A model generated the notes under the pieces. The model was given only the letters and a program-made list of their open reading frames with translations. It was not told where the DNA came from and did not search any database. This document shows positions 28,701 to 33,225 of a stretch of 44,200 bases of DNA, piece after piece. This DNA comes from Treponema sp. (GTDB lineage Bacteria > Spirochaetota > Spirochaetia > Treponematales > Treponemataceae). Position numbers and translations under genes: made by a program. The stretch is taken from the NCBI GenBank assembly GCA_017963165.1, contig JAGCTZ010000077.1:1-44200 (forward strand). The letters run 5' to 3'. How positions within the stretch are numbered: position 1 is the first letter of the stretch; the number at the start of each line of letters is the position of its first letter.

Positions 28701-31656
28701 TTCTGGTGAAGCTCAAAGCACAGACCGAAGTGGAATTCATCATCAGACAAAACCTGCTTTTGATTTCCCAAGAGCTCTTTCTTCACTTCCATATATTATT
28801 ACAGACCGATGGGGTAAACGACTTGTTAATTACAGTACACGTACTCCAAGCACCGGCGTTACCTACGGAAGTACTAATGATACAACTAACGAGGTTCTGG
28901 ACAAAACAGGTCCTGTTCTTTATTCAGTCCGCACTGGTCAGGAGCTTCACAATGCTTACGATTCCTCTGTCGGAGAGGCCTGCGAACATTCTTATGATTC
29001 TCATAACTTTATAGAATTCGTTTATTCCGAAAAAGTTGACTTTAACGGCACAAACAATGATGCTTCTTTGAATGCACCTTTGACTTCTCCAGAAAACATT
29101 CAGGTAACAGACAGTCTTGGTGCAATCATGGGTGATATTACAAAATCAGAAAATCTTAGAATTGCTGGCCTTGGAACTGTACAGCACGGACTTATTTATA
29201 CCGGAAGCAGCGGCCGCACAGACAAATATGTAAATGCACTTTATCGTAATGGTTCAAATGCCGAATACTCAATCAAACTTTCTATAGCCGGTTATACAAA
29301 CGGAACTGTAACAGATACAAACAACTTTACATATAAAAAATGGACAGGCTATATAGAACAGGCCGAAATGCCTTCTGGAACAGTTAAGCACCTTGTAAAT
29401 AATGATAAGAAAAATGAACGAGTAAAAGATAAAGCTGGAAACGTTCAGATTAAATATGAAAACGACTCTTTCGGTCAGTCTGTATATGATACAATTCCAG
29501 TTGTAAACAGCACCGAATCAGGTCTTTACGGCGCCTGGGATATTTCGGAACCGGTTTTTGCGATTATCAGACAAAATAGCAACGAAACAGCCTGGTCGCA
29601 GCTGGAGTTTAGTAAAAAATATCAGGCAGAATCAATTGGAAATAATTCTGGTGTAGGTTCAACGTTGGATAGAATAGAATTCCATCTTTATGACAACACA
29701 CCTGATTTCGATGGAAATTCTCCTGAATGGTTTACTGAAATAGGTTGGTGTGAGTCAGGTTCTGAAGGAATAAAACCTGCAGACCTTTATAAAGATTATT
29801 CCTATGCGGCTGATATTTTTGGTGGAGCCCGTCCTTTTGATGATGCTCAAAGAAGAACTTCTGGTGGTATCCGATACAGTACAATTCACTCTGCTGTAAA
29901 TGCATTCAAATATGGAATAGGAACAAATCTGACTGATTCTCTTGTTAAAACAAGTTTTGATACAACAAAAATTGCATCTGGTGGTGCATCTTCTTTAATT
30001 TTCACTGGTTCTTCTTCTCTTCGACGTTCTGCCGGTGAATTGGAAGGTTTGTATTTTTCTTTGCCACTCGAAATTACAACTCTTGATATAAAGACATCGT
30101 TTACAATTAAATATGATGATAAAGTTGGTTTTATTACAGATCTTGCAGGAAACCGCTTGCGTTCTAAAACATTCTCAACAATTGACCGAACTCCACCAAG
30201 TATTGATATGACAGTTTGTCCTATTGGTGGCGATGAACTTGAAATTATTTTTGTAAAAGAATTGTGTATCGATAGTAACAATCTTGGCTATTATGATAAT
30301 ACTACAATGTTACCTGTAGAAATTACAGAAAGATTTGAAGAACTTATTACACAATGTATTGATTTTGTTACAATAGATTCATCTGGTGTTCCTGTTGTTT
30401 CTGATTTGAAAGTAAAAAGAACAGTCCCTGCAACAATTTCTATCAGCCATAATAAAAATGGTTCAGATTTTACATCTGTCCGTTTAAAACTTGAACGTAC
30501 TGTAACTCTTGAAGATATTAAGACAGTGTATGTTCGTATTACTTATACCGAAAAATATGGTAAAGAATCTACAGATCTCTTTACAGGTCATCCAGGTTCA
30601 CGCGTAACATTCTTTCAGGATGTTAATAAAAACTCAATCCAGATGTACACCGCCCATGCCCTCTCTGACTTTGCAGTAGGTGTAATCAATCCGCTTTATG
30701 CTTATGATTCTGCAATGACAGAAGATGATGGCAGTATTGTTACCGACAGTCTGCTTCATAAAAATCTTACAGACGATGTTGATATTTACGGTTGGTCAGT
30801 TCATGACTGGAACCGCGACCAGCAGAATTATGGAACACTGCCTGCAAAACGTCCTGTTGCAATTGTGGCAGATACAAGCGACGGAACTCTTGAAAACGAA
30901 AATGCACCGGACAGCTTCAGAGTATATCTTGCAAATAATCCTGATGCTCTTTCTGTTTCTACGCAATATAATAACGACCTTGAACCTTCTACAAGTTGGC
31001 GTATCTGGCTCCCGGATGAAACAAGCGATGTATTTACAGCACTTTCCGAAAAGAATAATACAAAGTATTCACAGGTCGATGGAACACTTCTTTCTGAAGA
31101 TAAGTCCGACAGAATGATTTTTGAACTTGATGAATCTATTACAAATAAATGGGCTGCCGGAAATCAGATAAGTTTCCTGTTTGGTTTGACTAACAACGAT
31201 GGAACTCCGGTAACAATAATGCATTCTCCAGAACTCGATATCAATAATGATATGCAGTATCTGCCGTCTTCTGTAAAAATGCCTTTGTTTGCATTGCGCC
31301 AGACAGACCCTGAAGATCTTATGTCGCTTGATTTGTGGTCATTCAAGCTCAAGACAAATATTTCTCAGCGTGGCGGTGTAACAATTCTTAACAATGTAAT
31401 AGATTCTGCTGTCGGCGAAAAAGCTGTTGTAAAGGTTGATGTACTGGAAGATGGAACTCTTACAGTTCTTGTAATGACTCTGGATGGAAATATTGTTGAT
31501 TATCTGCACCGTGGTTCTGCAAAAGCCGGCGAACACTTCTATACATGGGATGGTTCTAACCGTAAAGGAAATCCTGTTGCCCGCGGAATGTACTTTATAC
31601 GTGTAATTGGCCCGGGCCTTGATGAAACCCGCAAGGTGCTTGTTATAAAAGAATAG
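13771..31656 (+). CDS. Giant secreted beta-solenoid repeat protein with Ig-like domains and FlgD-like C-terminus
   Basis: A single uninterrupted frame of 5961 residues (about 600 kDa). Residues 1-36 are a signal peptide: basic TRKVSKTSVKASLLKIRR, then LVLAFGLFFIVQAGWG. The next 4800 residues are Thr/Asn/Ser/Gly-rich short beta repeats such as TTGNQTYNGxVTL, typical of right-handed beta-helix surface proteins. Five anchor modules with the pattern W(N/V/I)G...W...NW.P (near residues 40, 463, 1180, 1869 and 3779) mark sub-blocks. The last three follow a conserved block GLGGKTI...YVD(I/V)QD or YVDVIN. Tandem 155-residue repeats lie around 22250-23640. From about residue 4880, non-solenoid domains resemble SbsA-type Ig folds (RDNSIRVEFNRPV, IEFVYSEKVDF). 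The last 90 residues look like a FlgD Ig domain (LTVLVMTLDGNIVDYL, then YTWDGSNRKGNPVARGMYF). Likely a surface adhesin or matrix protein; the ligand and anchoring are unknown. An ATG one codon later is an equal start. Confidence 0.9.
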   Translation: MMTRKVSKTSVKASLLKIRRLVLAFGLFFIVQAGWGETYYWIGCGTDNNWTTVENWSTSEGGAAGTGYPGDTDLVTNDEVHIYGTVEVSIDDDISIGKLLIEAGNAHFLDSSFTTTLSGTGSLTITETDTGAAAINLTRCSSTDGVIGTLTINLPVTCKGTIQTHSGTTLNIASGKNLETVNLVHSAYGASPKTELQVNGTLTVSDTLNLNAMGSGATQLIVFSGGLVDAKNITFGSATYSNTGAASAIVNNGTIKVSNAFTIPDLSLSPYTGSGTIQLDGNGTGASFTNNYTSDNITIIELQGLQTATVSGGGHTSISTATFSAGATISDASITTAEFTGAADISGSTITTATFHNDITLSGANTFTSVTATGLGGKTLTVNAEQTIQSGGSVTLSGTDSSNLLEVKGSGKFTLGTAILTGEYLSLDTDSSVVSASTGTIFAQNSGTTGSGTTNWIVTSAGGHLWNGENGDWETAANWIPQTTPDTDDEVIINGGTPKINSTITVKSISVNAGGVNLSSGSLSLEAITLATDTSVSTEASTSITITEDWTLDEKITGAGKLILASGKNYTIVSGATIDINLENNGTLSSIGAVIFKKDYTNKGITSFSGGLTLAGNFTDSGTAFSGNITLNGNGVQTLTPQSGVYEKISVDKASGTLFVSGDLEVKTLLLTDGVVSFEGNLTLWDGANLQDFDFTTLLDTITFTGGNSTIPNVLRAKDITSSQKIQAGYLQIDATNITLNDCKNISNPILHASGNINVNGIEAQSLSIAANASSVNMNGTIKLTDADSDFVIDYPLVLTGTTTFDVAADIIIRNSTSYTKVGSINSDSTARELTLTAGNGGAIRIQNGTSSGAGLGTGSSLSKITFNSDLVLSSNTVFDSAQTNFAGTSAKTVTGAYTLSVKGNITDNGIWTWDSGSLLLFDGTTNQTFKTNTNSTFNDVTVNKTAGNFIIDTSVFNVQNLTITNCAVTQFTGVNQITSTGNLSFTKEVTSNNDLTISATSGTVSFGNTFVSTGDLSVTANTLTFGGNVSVKNFVIDATTTTSSNITVSGNWANNKATAGFTANGGTVKLTPAAASVTIRGNNTFNNLTAGDGTAGLGGKTITFEAGKTQTINGILTLSGTSDSSLLTLENEGSGIWYINCSNPTINYVDVINSTSTNNIFAIHSKDSGSNIKWTFPGMEYKWNGTTDNSWATATNWEPESVPGKGALVEIRSGKTNYPIISSTIDLYYDDDNKGSITNNGTITFYTNGSITADTKANGPGSTIIYDATMTSVWGDKYENLEITNGKTVTFASDTEIKGNLTSLGNTDGSGYLIFNGTSDQTFSAGTGTYSNIRETKTQNKLTTSGNCTITNFAIAQSTETIFENNLTITNLSITAGGQTKFSGQPTLESITDAAGAGAITFADSATIKSDVTFNTTGTVSFANNTNVLTAGSPDTYHSITHTAGTTEIKGTLTAADVILYKADLKGTTNIIAHGNVTFENTPSGSDFNYANVSNNQDLTITTIGDETSTTFNGDVGKTTKLKSLTINGKTNIKCTSIATTGNQTYNGDVILHSNSSKNFVTLTTNASAKIDFSGNITKGVSKAITFTIDSPILKNTASVADPSNPPTVTVECDELAFSKDNTEIASAGASIQFTVPKISGTGKTVTLTNSVGELSFNGDVEFNPNITTTASSHFKASSGEMTFKADVNFANGTLAANNGTIILTAENKTPAGTAATLNGNNTFKTLTLQGPVILSGANTIIDLNIQNSVTISEGNTITNFAANKTGGLGGKTIKFGAGTEQTVSGVLTLKGSDNTDGNRLNLRSLSDTGSQWKIKCTGANSHDIEFVDVQDGWNTSETGTPTPVAYNLFAITSNDSGNNTNWNFPSMIYTWNGSLNNSWNNASNWTPSSIPGKGADVRIDAVTSPASTLLLGSALDLTSTYDGTDYNGIITVNAGAVFDLAGNNLTVGKITNKGLVRLTGTSTQTIQATMENNGFDSAVEYYGNGEANSNFAWDGDNGAGTTGKQYVNLILSRAISQNTGEANKLDVPGTIAIIAGSINSVSLNNEHNFFGGHVILGNQSPSTSAGTVTLNGTGTAGDAIFLMENVIAENLTLNSNVQGENLSINSPLTLNAATVTTTGTQTYNNTVTLGTTNAHTLSGTQITFENNATINGAAGLTLSGTTNNILNADVGGSTALASLTVNGPVRINCAQIKTTGNQTYNGTVTLIKTGNITLFAKNASDVYQTVFFKYNVNCPDTSSVTNLIIDAKTQIECSVVSTTGEQTYNGDVSIQTPTQFTGTTLTFGNNLSGSDAANLKTLTFKDCGTVDISAATAVVSNLNLIFDGATATETTTVTTTFNPGTTTYKNITNKNITLDFATNSFAQNNSSNFIIESGKVKAGTGGFTGGNLIVSGGTFEQTGAADDSVNDLTISGTGTITWDNGNDEGTLEIKGTVSEQDGKTISYNKKSVTFQNTNTITGVFWDLVIPNGKIITNGGTIRIRRNFTIEGTYDHNDKTTILGLDTDDPDTNDTVNGTVTNNVANASNASNLGKVIINKGTTNPATTLTAGSNLLFTDVNIQSGTFVSDKTLSVQNFEIETNGTFTNTSNVSNGIVNISQNFTDNGTYSSSGTGKLVFNGTANQTFTAKNNSTYSAVEENKNTGTLGITGNPSITTFTLTKGTTTTFSGTPIITNFNDTASAGNIEFNAAGSITATGGVTFATTGNVKFTSASPAEMNITGPLIHTAGATNITGTLNASSVNLGASGKTITLAGAVNTTGSQSYNGPVTLGSQTELNSTTAGQVAFGNYATIDGGYPLEISAQATGTTFNAIIGNTAPPSSISITGPLNINCSSIKTTGNQTYDGTVRLSKSSTLMARNASGEYQTVQFDGDIDNLDSATQNLIVDAKTSINCDTIAVNSVTFNQPVTLLKNTTITTDVNDTTAKLVFEKSLFGGTAPGHSLTTVDGSVEFKDTVSGISTLTTAATATFNGNVNIGELHTQTARINCASITTSENQTYDGAVTLLKSGEIKLTAKNSSNEYQTVQFNGNVVKSGAGTYSLVVDSKTNINCDAISVNSATFKQDVTLLHDTTITTDSADTAKLVFEKTLSGGTTPGHSLTTLAGSVVFGDTITGLSSLATVATASFNGNVSAGSLQTQVAKINCASITTTGNQTYNGAITLFKEGNITLTAKDSDVVKIIRFNANIGQSDSGTENLIVDGNTRLYCSDINVNNVDFKQPVTLYHNVKITADSGNTIHFEKPLAGAYAFETVTGSAQFDDTITDLTSLKTDATATFDGNVSVATIDARTANINCDEVTTTGSQIYRGPVVSNAKEITSANSTITFEDELEIQETTQLTATNAIFEKAVTINGDTTITTEAATSATIRFDEVITGDHSLETQTGSVSFAKSITGLTALTTDASAVFADTVNVDTLHTQTARFNGNVTADSIVTHGAIRIYCDTITTTGNQTYNNTVTIYNPAELSSGDTISFYNSFTLLADTTLTADSNDSKINYKSTITDGGTGIRKILTIDSPVFNSTAVSGNSVTITLGTLRFAQDETSLKSTNNTTVNLNAAKIDGVGKTVVVDSSLANFAMTHASVVVEPNIKTESGSNFTAASGTTTFNSDVDFANGTLDAHGGEIKLTAENKTSANPPVAVLNGNNTYKHLTFSGGVTMTGNNVIEGALLLTGTAPVRIEGSNTITNLTAGNNTTGLGGKTITFGAGKTQTVEGKLQLIGTTNLENNRLVLRSSVEGSDWTINCTGANTHSIQYVDIQDSNNASSYNLFALSSNDSGNNVNWNFPGMQYTWVGGRSSNPEDWNTKENWSPASIPNKGAVVSIPADKSSYPVLTVPLNLNDRYDSRDYNGTITVAANAIFDLADENLTVGTITNNGLVRLNGAVNGAEGQTIHGTMINGTDSTVEYYPDAGTTTITNFAWDGEGTTPQEGKQYEKLHVNAQVIISDKITVNKTTAITAGTGKSVTLNNAGNVFIGNIMLGNSSAATPATSINAGAVTLNSSGTITLDDNAYADSFVCNCPVKLKNITTIGNQTYNGLVSLLDSATFKTTGDSALITLNASLKGDGSSDKSLTIDSALKLITNCSYINNLDAVTFKKPVEILSNTKITTATGEKILFKDEITGTGSLETITGSVVFEKTITNLASLKTAATATFNDDVDIGILNTQKAKINCDSITANIATFGDSVILLSDTQITTDAAATDTDTANLIFKKDVYGSGNYSLETIDGSVIFDDVINDITSLTTDATATFNGNLTAETLHTQIAKINCAEIITTGNQTYDGTVTLFKAGDIKLTAKNGSEYNTVQFNANVNNSTAGIENLIVDAKTNINCAAITVNNATFNQPVTLLHDTTITTDSADEAKLIFKKSLSGGDAPGHSLTTATGSVEFEDTITRLSSLTTAATATFNGNVSAGTITTLRANINCSSITTNSTTNADQTYNGAVEILTDTTLSISSGSSGTITFTSAVNGNNKLSFEAGPNNIIFNNKVGKSETATQSESPLKELKISTAANTTFNDIVCIGTFTDTASSGNIFFKKSGKINTVNQQTFNTTGNVVFGDTNNDNAEMLLGSNITHVAGTTKLYGKLTAPELDITLGNSEITGTITAENITLGQTENATITGGPMTITNTGLFKTVDGASLNFTTSFTQNGTGNSVIGGTFTGNGPATFATDVMIYGTTAANFGTSGQTITIGAGSSAADKNLIISRTAPAAAPLTINAATVLAKNIVLYKGAVILNGNMTANQDMIILGADYSTTDSDTGIPDEYSYYCDRPSTWSQPNYNEARLPDGTTAPGMTATTGDFTATLSTSADKTVTVKKNFYANGTALSTNGTSGQWILKLPDITNAANGFAEAYHSSISGCNVVCSNGSTDGTKARLVTLECTDAASNTNVDFDDFQITAAWTERDNSIRVEFNRPVRYHSATVEALKFLNAADSPVLDFAASSTEFDLYSDPDCQQPISYDTQLSYFYLKATPQNGSEYGSWNTDATGKTSGEAQSTDRSGIHHQTKPAFDFPRALSSLPYIITDRWGKRLVNYSTRTPSTGVTYGSTNDTTNEVLDKTGPVLYSVRTGQELHNAYDSSVGEACEHSYDSHNFIEFVYSEKVDFNGTNNDASLNAPLTSPENIQVTDSLGAIMGDITKSENLRIAGLGTVQHGLIYTGSSGRTDKYVNALYRNGSNAEYSIKLSIAGYTNGTVTDTNNFTYKKWTGYIEQAEMPSGTVKHLVNNDKKNERVKDKAGNVQIKYENDSFGQSVYDTIPVVNSTESGLYGAWDISEPVFAIIRQNSNETAWSQLEFSKKYQAESIGNNSGVGSTLDRIEFHLYDNTPDFDGNSPEWFTEIGWCESGSEGIKPADLYKDYSYAADIFGGARPFDDAQRRTSGGIRYSTIHSAVNAFKYGIGTNLTDSLVKTSFDTTKIASGGASSLIFTGSSSLRRSAGELEGLYFSLPLEITTLDIKTSFTIKYDDKVGFITDLAGNRLRSKTFSTIDRTPPSIDMTVCPIGGDELEIIFVKELCIDSNNLGYYDNTTMLPVEITERFEELITQCIDFVTIDSSGVPVVSDLKVKRTVPATISISHNKNGSDFTSVRLKLERTVTLEDIKTVYVRITYTEKYGKESTDLFTGHPGSRVTFFQDVNKNSIQMYTAHALSDFAVGVINPLYAYDSAMTEDDGSIVTDSLLHKNLTDDVDIYGWSVHDWNRDQQNYGTLPAKRPVAIVADTSDGTLENENAPDSFRVYLANNPDALSVSTQYNNDLEPSTSWRIWLPDETSDVFTALSEKNNTKYSQVDGTLLSEDKSDRMIFELDESITNKWAAGNQISFLFGLTNNDGTPVTIMHSPELDINNDMQYLPSSVKMPLFALRQTDPEDLMSLDLWSFKLKTNISQRGGVTILNNVIDSAVGEKAVVKVDVLEDGTLTVLVMTLDGNIVDYLHRGSAKAGEHFYTWDGSNRKGNPVARGMYFIRVIGPGLDETRKVLVIKE
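22249..23640 (+). repeat. Tandem 155-residue repeats inside the giant protein
   Basis: Three consecutive copies of a unit of about 465 nt start at INC(S/A)SI (near 22249, 22717 and 23182). Each runs through QTY(D/N)G, a TLxAxN or KLTAKN segment, (N)LIVDxK, VTLLxxTTITTD, KLVFEK(S/T)L and TxGSVxFxDT. A fourth, separate copy lies around 26530-27000 and a partial one around 20330-20580. Similarity is visible at DNA level too (for example AATCAAACTTA, GTTTTTGAAAAA), pointing to fairly recent duplication. Confidence 0.85.
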
Positions 31657-31666
31657 CCTGTCACGC

Positions 31667-31688
31667 GGTCCCTGAGCCTGTCGAAGGG
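31667..31688 (+). repeat. Dispersed repeat copy between genes
   Basis: This is the cleanest copy in the window, CCCTGAGCCTGTCGAAGGG preceded by GGT. It lies 10 nt after the stop of the giant gene and just upstream of the PilZ promoter. Its CCCT and AGGG ends are inverted repeats that could pair in a small hairpin, but no T-run follows, so it does not look like an intrinsic terminator. Confidence 0.85.
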
Positions 31689-31701
31689 AAGTAAAAATTG
31701 C

Positions 31702-31730
31702 TTGCGATATTACACAAAAACATCTATACT
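31702..31730 (+). promoter_or_regulatory. PilZ gene promoter, leaderless type
   Basis: TTGCGA (31702-31707), a 17-bp spacer and TATACT (31725-31730) form a good promoter. The -10 box ends 7 nt before the ATG at 31738, so the transcript should start at or next to the start codon. There is no ribosome site. Confidence 0.65.
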
Positions 31731-31737
31731 ATATTTA

Positions 31738-32100
31738 ATGGGACAGGAAAATAGACAACATCCACGATATCCGGAAATAGGACGAATCATTGCTCCTGAA
31801 ATCTGTGCTCTTCCGGGAATTCTCGATAATATAAGTTTTACAGGCTGTAAAATTCATTTCCCTGTTTCTGTTGTTGTAGATCTTGATACCGAATACATGA
31901 TTAAGGTAACGCTTAGTCGTTCACCCGAAGAACCTCCGCTGCAGCTTATGTGCAAGCCTATGTGGGTAAAAGAAAATCAGGGAAATACACAGATAGGTTT
32001 TCAGATTCTTTATTCTCCTGATGATGCAAGACTTCGGGAATTTATCGCTTATCTGCAGGAAATGGGCGATGATGACGATGACCTTACTGACATTCTCTAA
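31738..32100 (+). CDS. PilZ domain protein (c-di-GMP receptor)
   Basis: A 120-residue single-domain PilZ protein. It has the N-terminal arginine motif RQHPRYP (RxxxR) and DNISFTGC, matching the (D/N)xSxxG motif; together these bind cyclic di-GMP. A beta-barrel pattern follows, and the C-terminus is strongly acidic (EMGDDDDDLTDIL). Such proteins act as c-di-GMP-responsive adaptors, often for motility or surface export; the partner here is unknown. An upstream ATG at 31702 would add 12 residues but falls inside the predicted -35 box, so the ATG at 31738 is chosen. It lies between the giant surface protein and two rRNA methyltransferases. Confidence 0.85.
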   Translation: MGQENRQHPRYPEIGRIIAPEICALPGILDNISFTGCKIHFPVSVVVDLDTEYMIKVTLSRSPEEPPLQLMCKPMWVKENQGNTQIGFQILYSPDDARLREFIAYLQEMGDDDDDLTDIL

Positions 32101-32115
32101 AAACCGAATAAAACA

Positions 32116-33192
32116 ATGGCTGTAACAAAAACTGATCTCGGCGGTATCGCCTTTCTTGCTTTTCCAGAACAAAAAGATTTTCTCGTATCGGAATTAAAGG
32201 ATAGATTTAACATTGATTTGGGATTACTGAGCCAACAGGAGTCCCTGAGCCAACAGAGGTCTCTGACCCAACAGGGGTCCCTGAGCCTGCGTCGTCCTGA
32301 GCTTGTCGAAGGGTCGAAGGGCCCCCTCCAACCCATCTTCTACGGCGACCTCCTCTATCTCCCCGACAAGTCCGCCTTTATGAACGCATCCGGCGGAAAG
32401 CTTCCATATTGGGCACGAACCTGCCTTACAGAACCTTTTATTCTGAAATTTGATTCAATAGGCGAGGCTGCCGGTGCTCTTAAGACCATTCAGCGTAACT
32501 GGGCACCGTATCAGTTTACATGTTTTAGACGTGCACAGCTTATCCAGGAAAAGCTTCCATATATAAACCTTAAGGAGCGTAAGTTTCCTGTAAAAATCCC
32601 TGATTCTCCGATTGGACTTTATACGCTCATAGATGAACACACGCTTATTGCATCTGCGGCAACAACTTCTCCGTTACCGGCAGGAACGCTCCATTTTATA
32701 GAAGATCACGAAAATCCACCGAGCCGAGCATATCTTAAAATACAGGAAAGCCTTTCTCTTGCAGATTTGTTTCTTGATTGCGGGTTACCGGGTCCTGGTC
32801 AAAAATGCTTCGAAGCCGGAGCGTGCCCTGGTGGCTGGACATGGGTGCTTGCGGGGCTCGGAGCGCAGATTCATGCTGTAGACCGTGCTGAACTTGCACC
32901 TGAATTAATGAAAAATCCTCTTGTAAAGTTCCAGGCACATGATGCATTTACGCTTACACCACAGGAAATTGGCCCTGTAGATTGGGTATTTTCTGATGTA
33001 ATCTGTTATCCGGAGCGACTTTTAGACTGGATTCACGTATGGCTGGATAGCGGACTTACAAAAAGAATGATTTGTACAATAAAAATGCAGGGCGCCATAG
33101 ACTGGCCGCTTATCCAGAAGTTTGCAGATATTCCAGATTCCCGCATTGTTCATCTAAATTACAATAAGCATGAATTAACATTTATTCACTAA
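32116..33192 (+). CDS. RlmM-like SAM-dependent rRNA 2'-O-methyltransferase
   Basis: Rossmann-fold RNA methyltransferase of 358 residues. The SAM motif CFEAGACPGGWTWVL (about residue 231) closely resembles that of RlmM, which methylates the 2'-OH of C2498 in 23S rRNA. A K-D-K-E tetrad can be placed: K in YLKIQES, D in FSDVICYP, K in TIKMQG and E in NKHELTF at the C-terminus. The N-terminal half (FYGDLLYL onward) would be the substrate-binding part. Residues about 37-68 are an inserted low-complexity segment (LSQQES, LSQQRS, LTQQGS, then PELVEG) encoded by the 18-nt repeat array. The start is 15 nt after the PilZ stop with no clear ribosome site. It is followed by rlmE, another FtsJ-fold methyltransferase. 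The exact target base is inferred from family only. Confidence 0.78.
   Translation: MAVTKTDLGGIAFLAFPEQKDFLVSELKDRFNIDLGLLSQQESLSQQRSLTQQGSLSLRRPELVEGSKGPLQPIFYGDLLYLPDKSAFMNASGGKLPYWARTCLTEPFILKFDSIGEAAGALKTIQRNWAPYQFTCFRRAQLIQEKLPYINLKERKFPVKIPDSPIGLYTLIDEHTLIASAATTSPLPAGTLHFIEDHENPPSRAYLKIQESLSLADLFLDCGLPGPGQKCFEAGACPGGWTWVLAGLGAQIHAVDRAELAPELMKNPLVKFQAHDAFTLTPQEIGPVDWVFSDVICYPERLLDWIHVWLDSGLTKRMICTIKMQGAIDWPLIQKFADIPDSRIVHLNYNKHELTFIH
32223..32320 (+). repeat. 18-nt minisatellite adjoining dispersed repeat copy, inside methyltransferase gene
   Basis: Four units of 18 nt start at 32223, 32241, 32259 and 32277 (for example GTCCCTGAGCCAACAGAG and GTCTCTGACCCAACAGGG). At 32295 CCTGAGCTTGTCGAAGGG follows, with a second GTCGAAGGG partly overlapping. 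All are in frame and encode hexapeptides LSQQES, LSQQRS, LTQQGS and then RRPELVEGSKGP. Confidence 0.9.
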
Positions 33193-33225
33193 TAATCCCC
33201 ATTAATATGCCGATTATGTAGGTAT

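Noticed and set aside
14016..30281. Many long minus-strand open frames within the giant gene
   Set aside because: They are shadows of a repetitive Thr/Asn-rich coding strand, lack ribosome sites and show no domain patterns.
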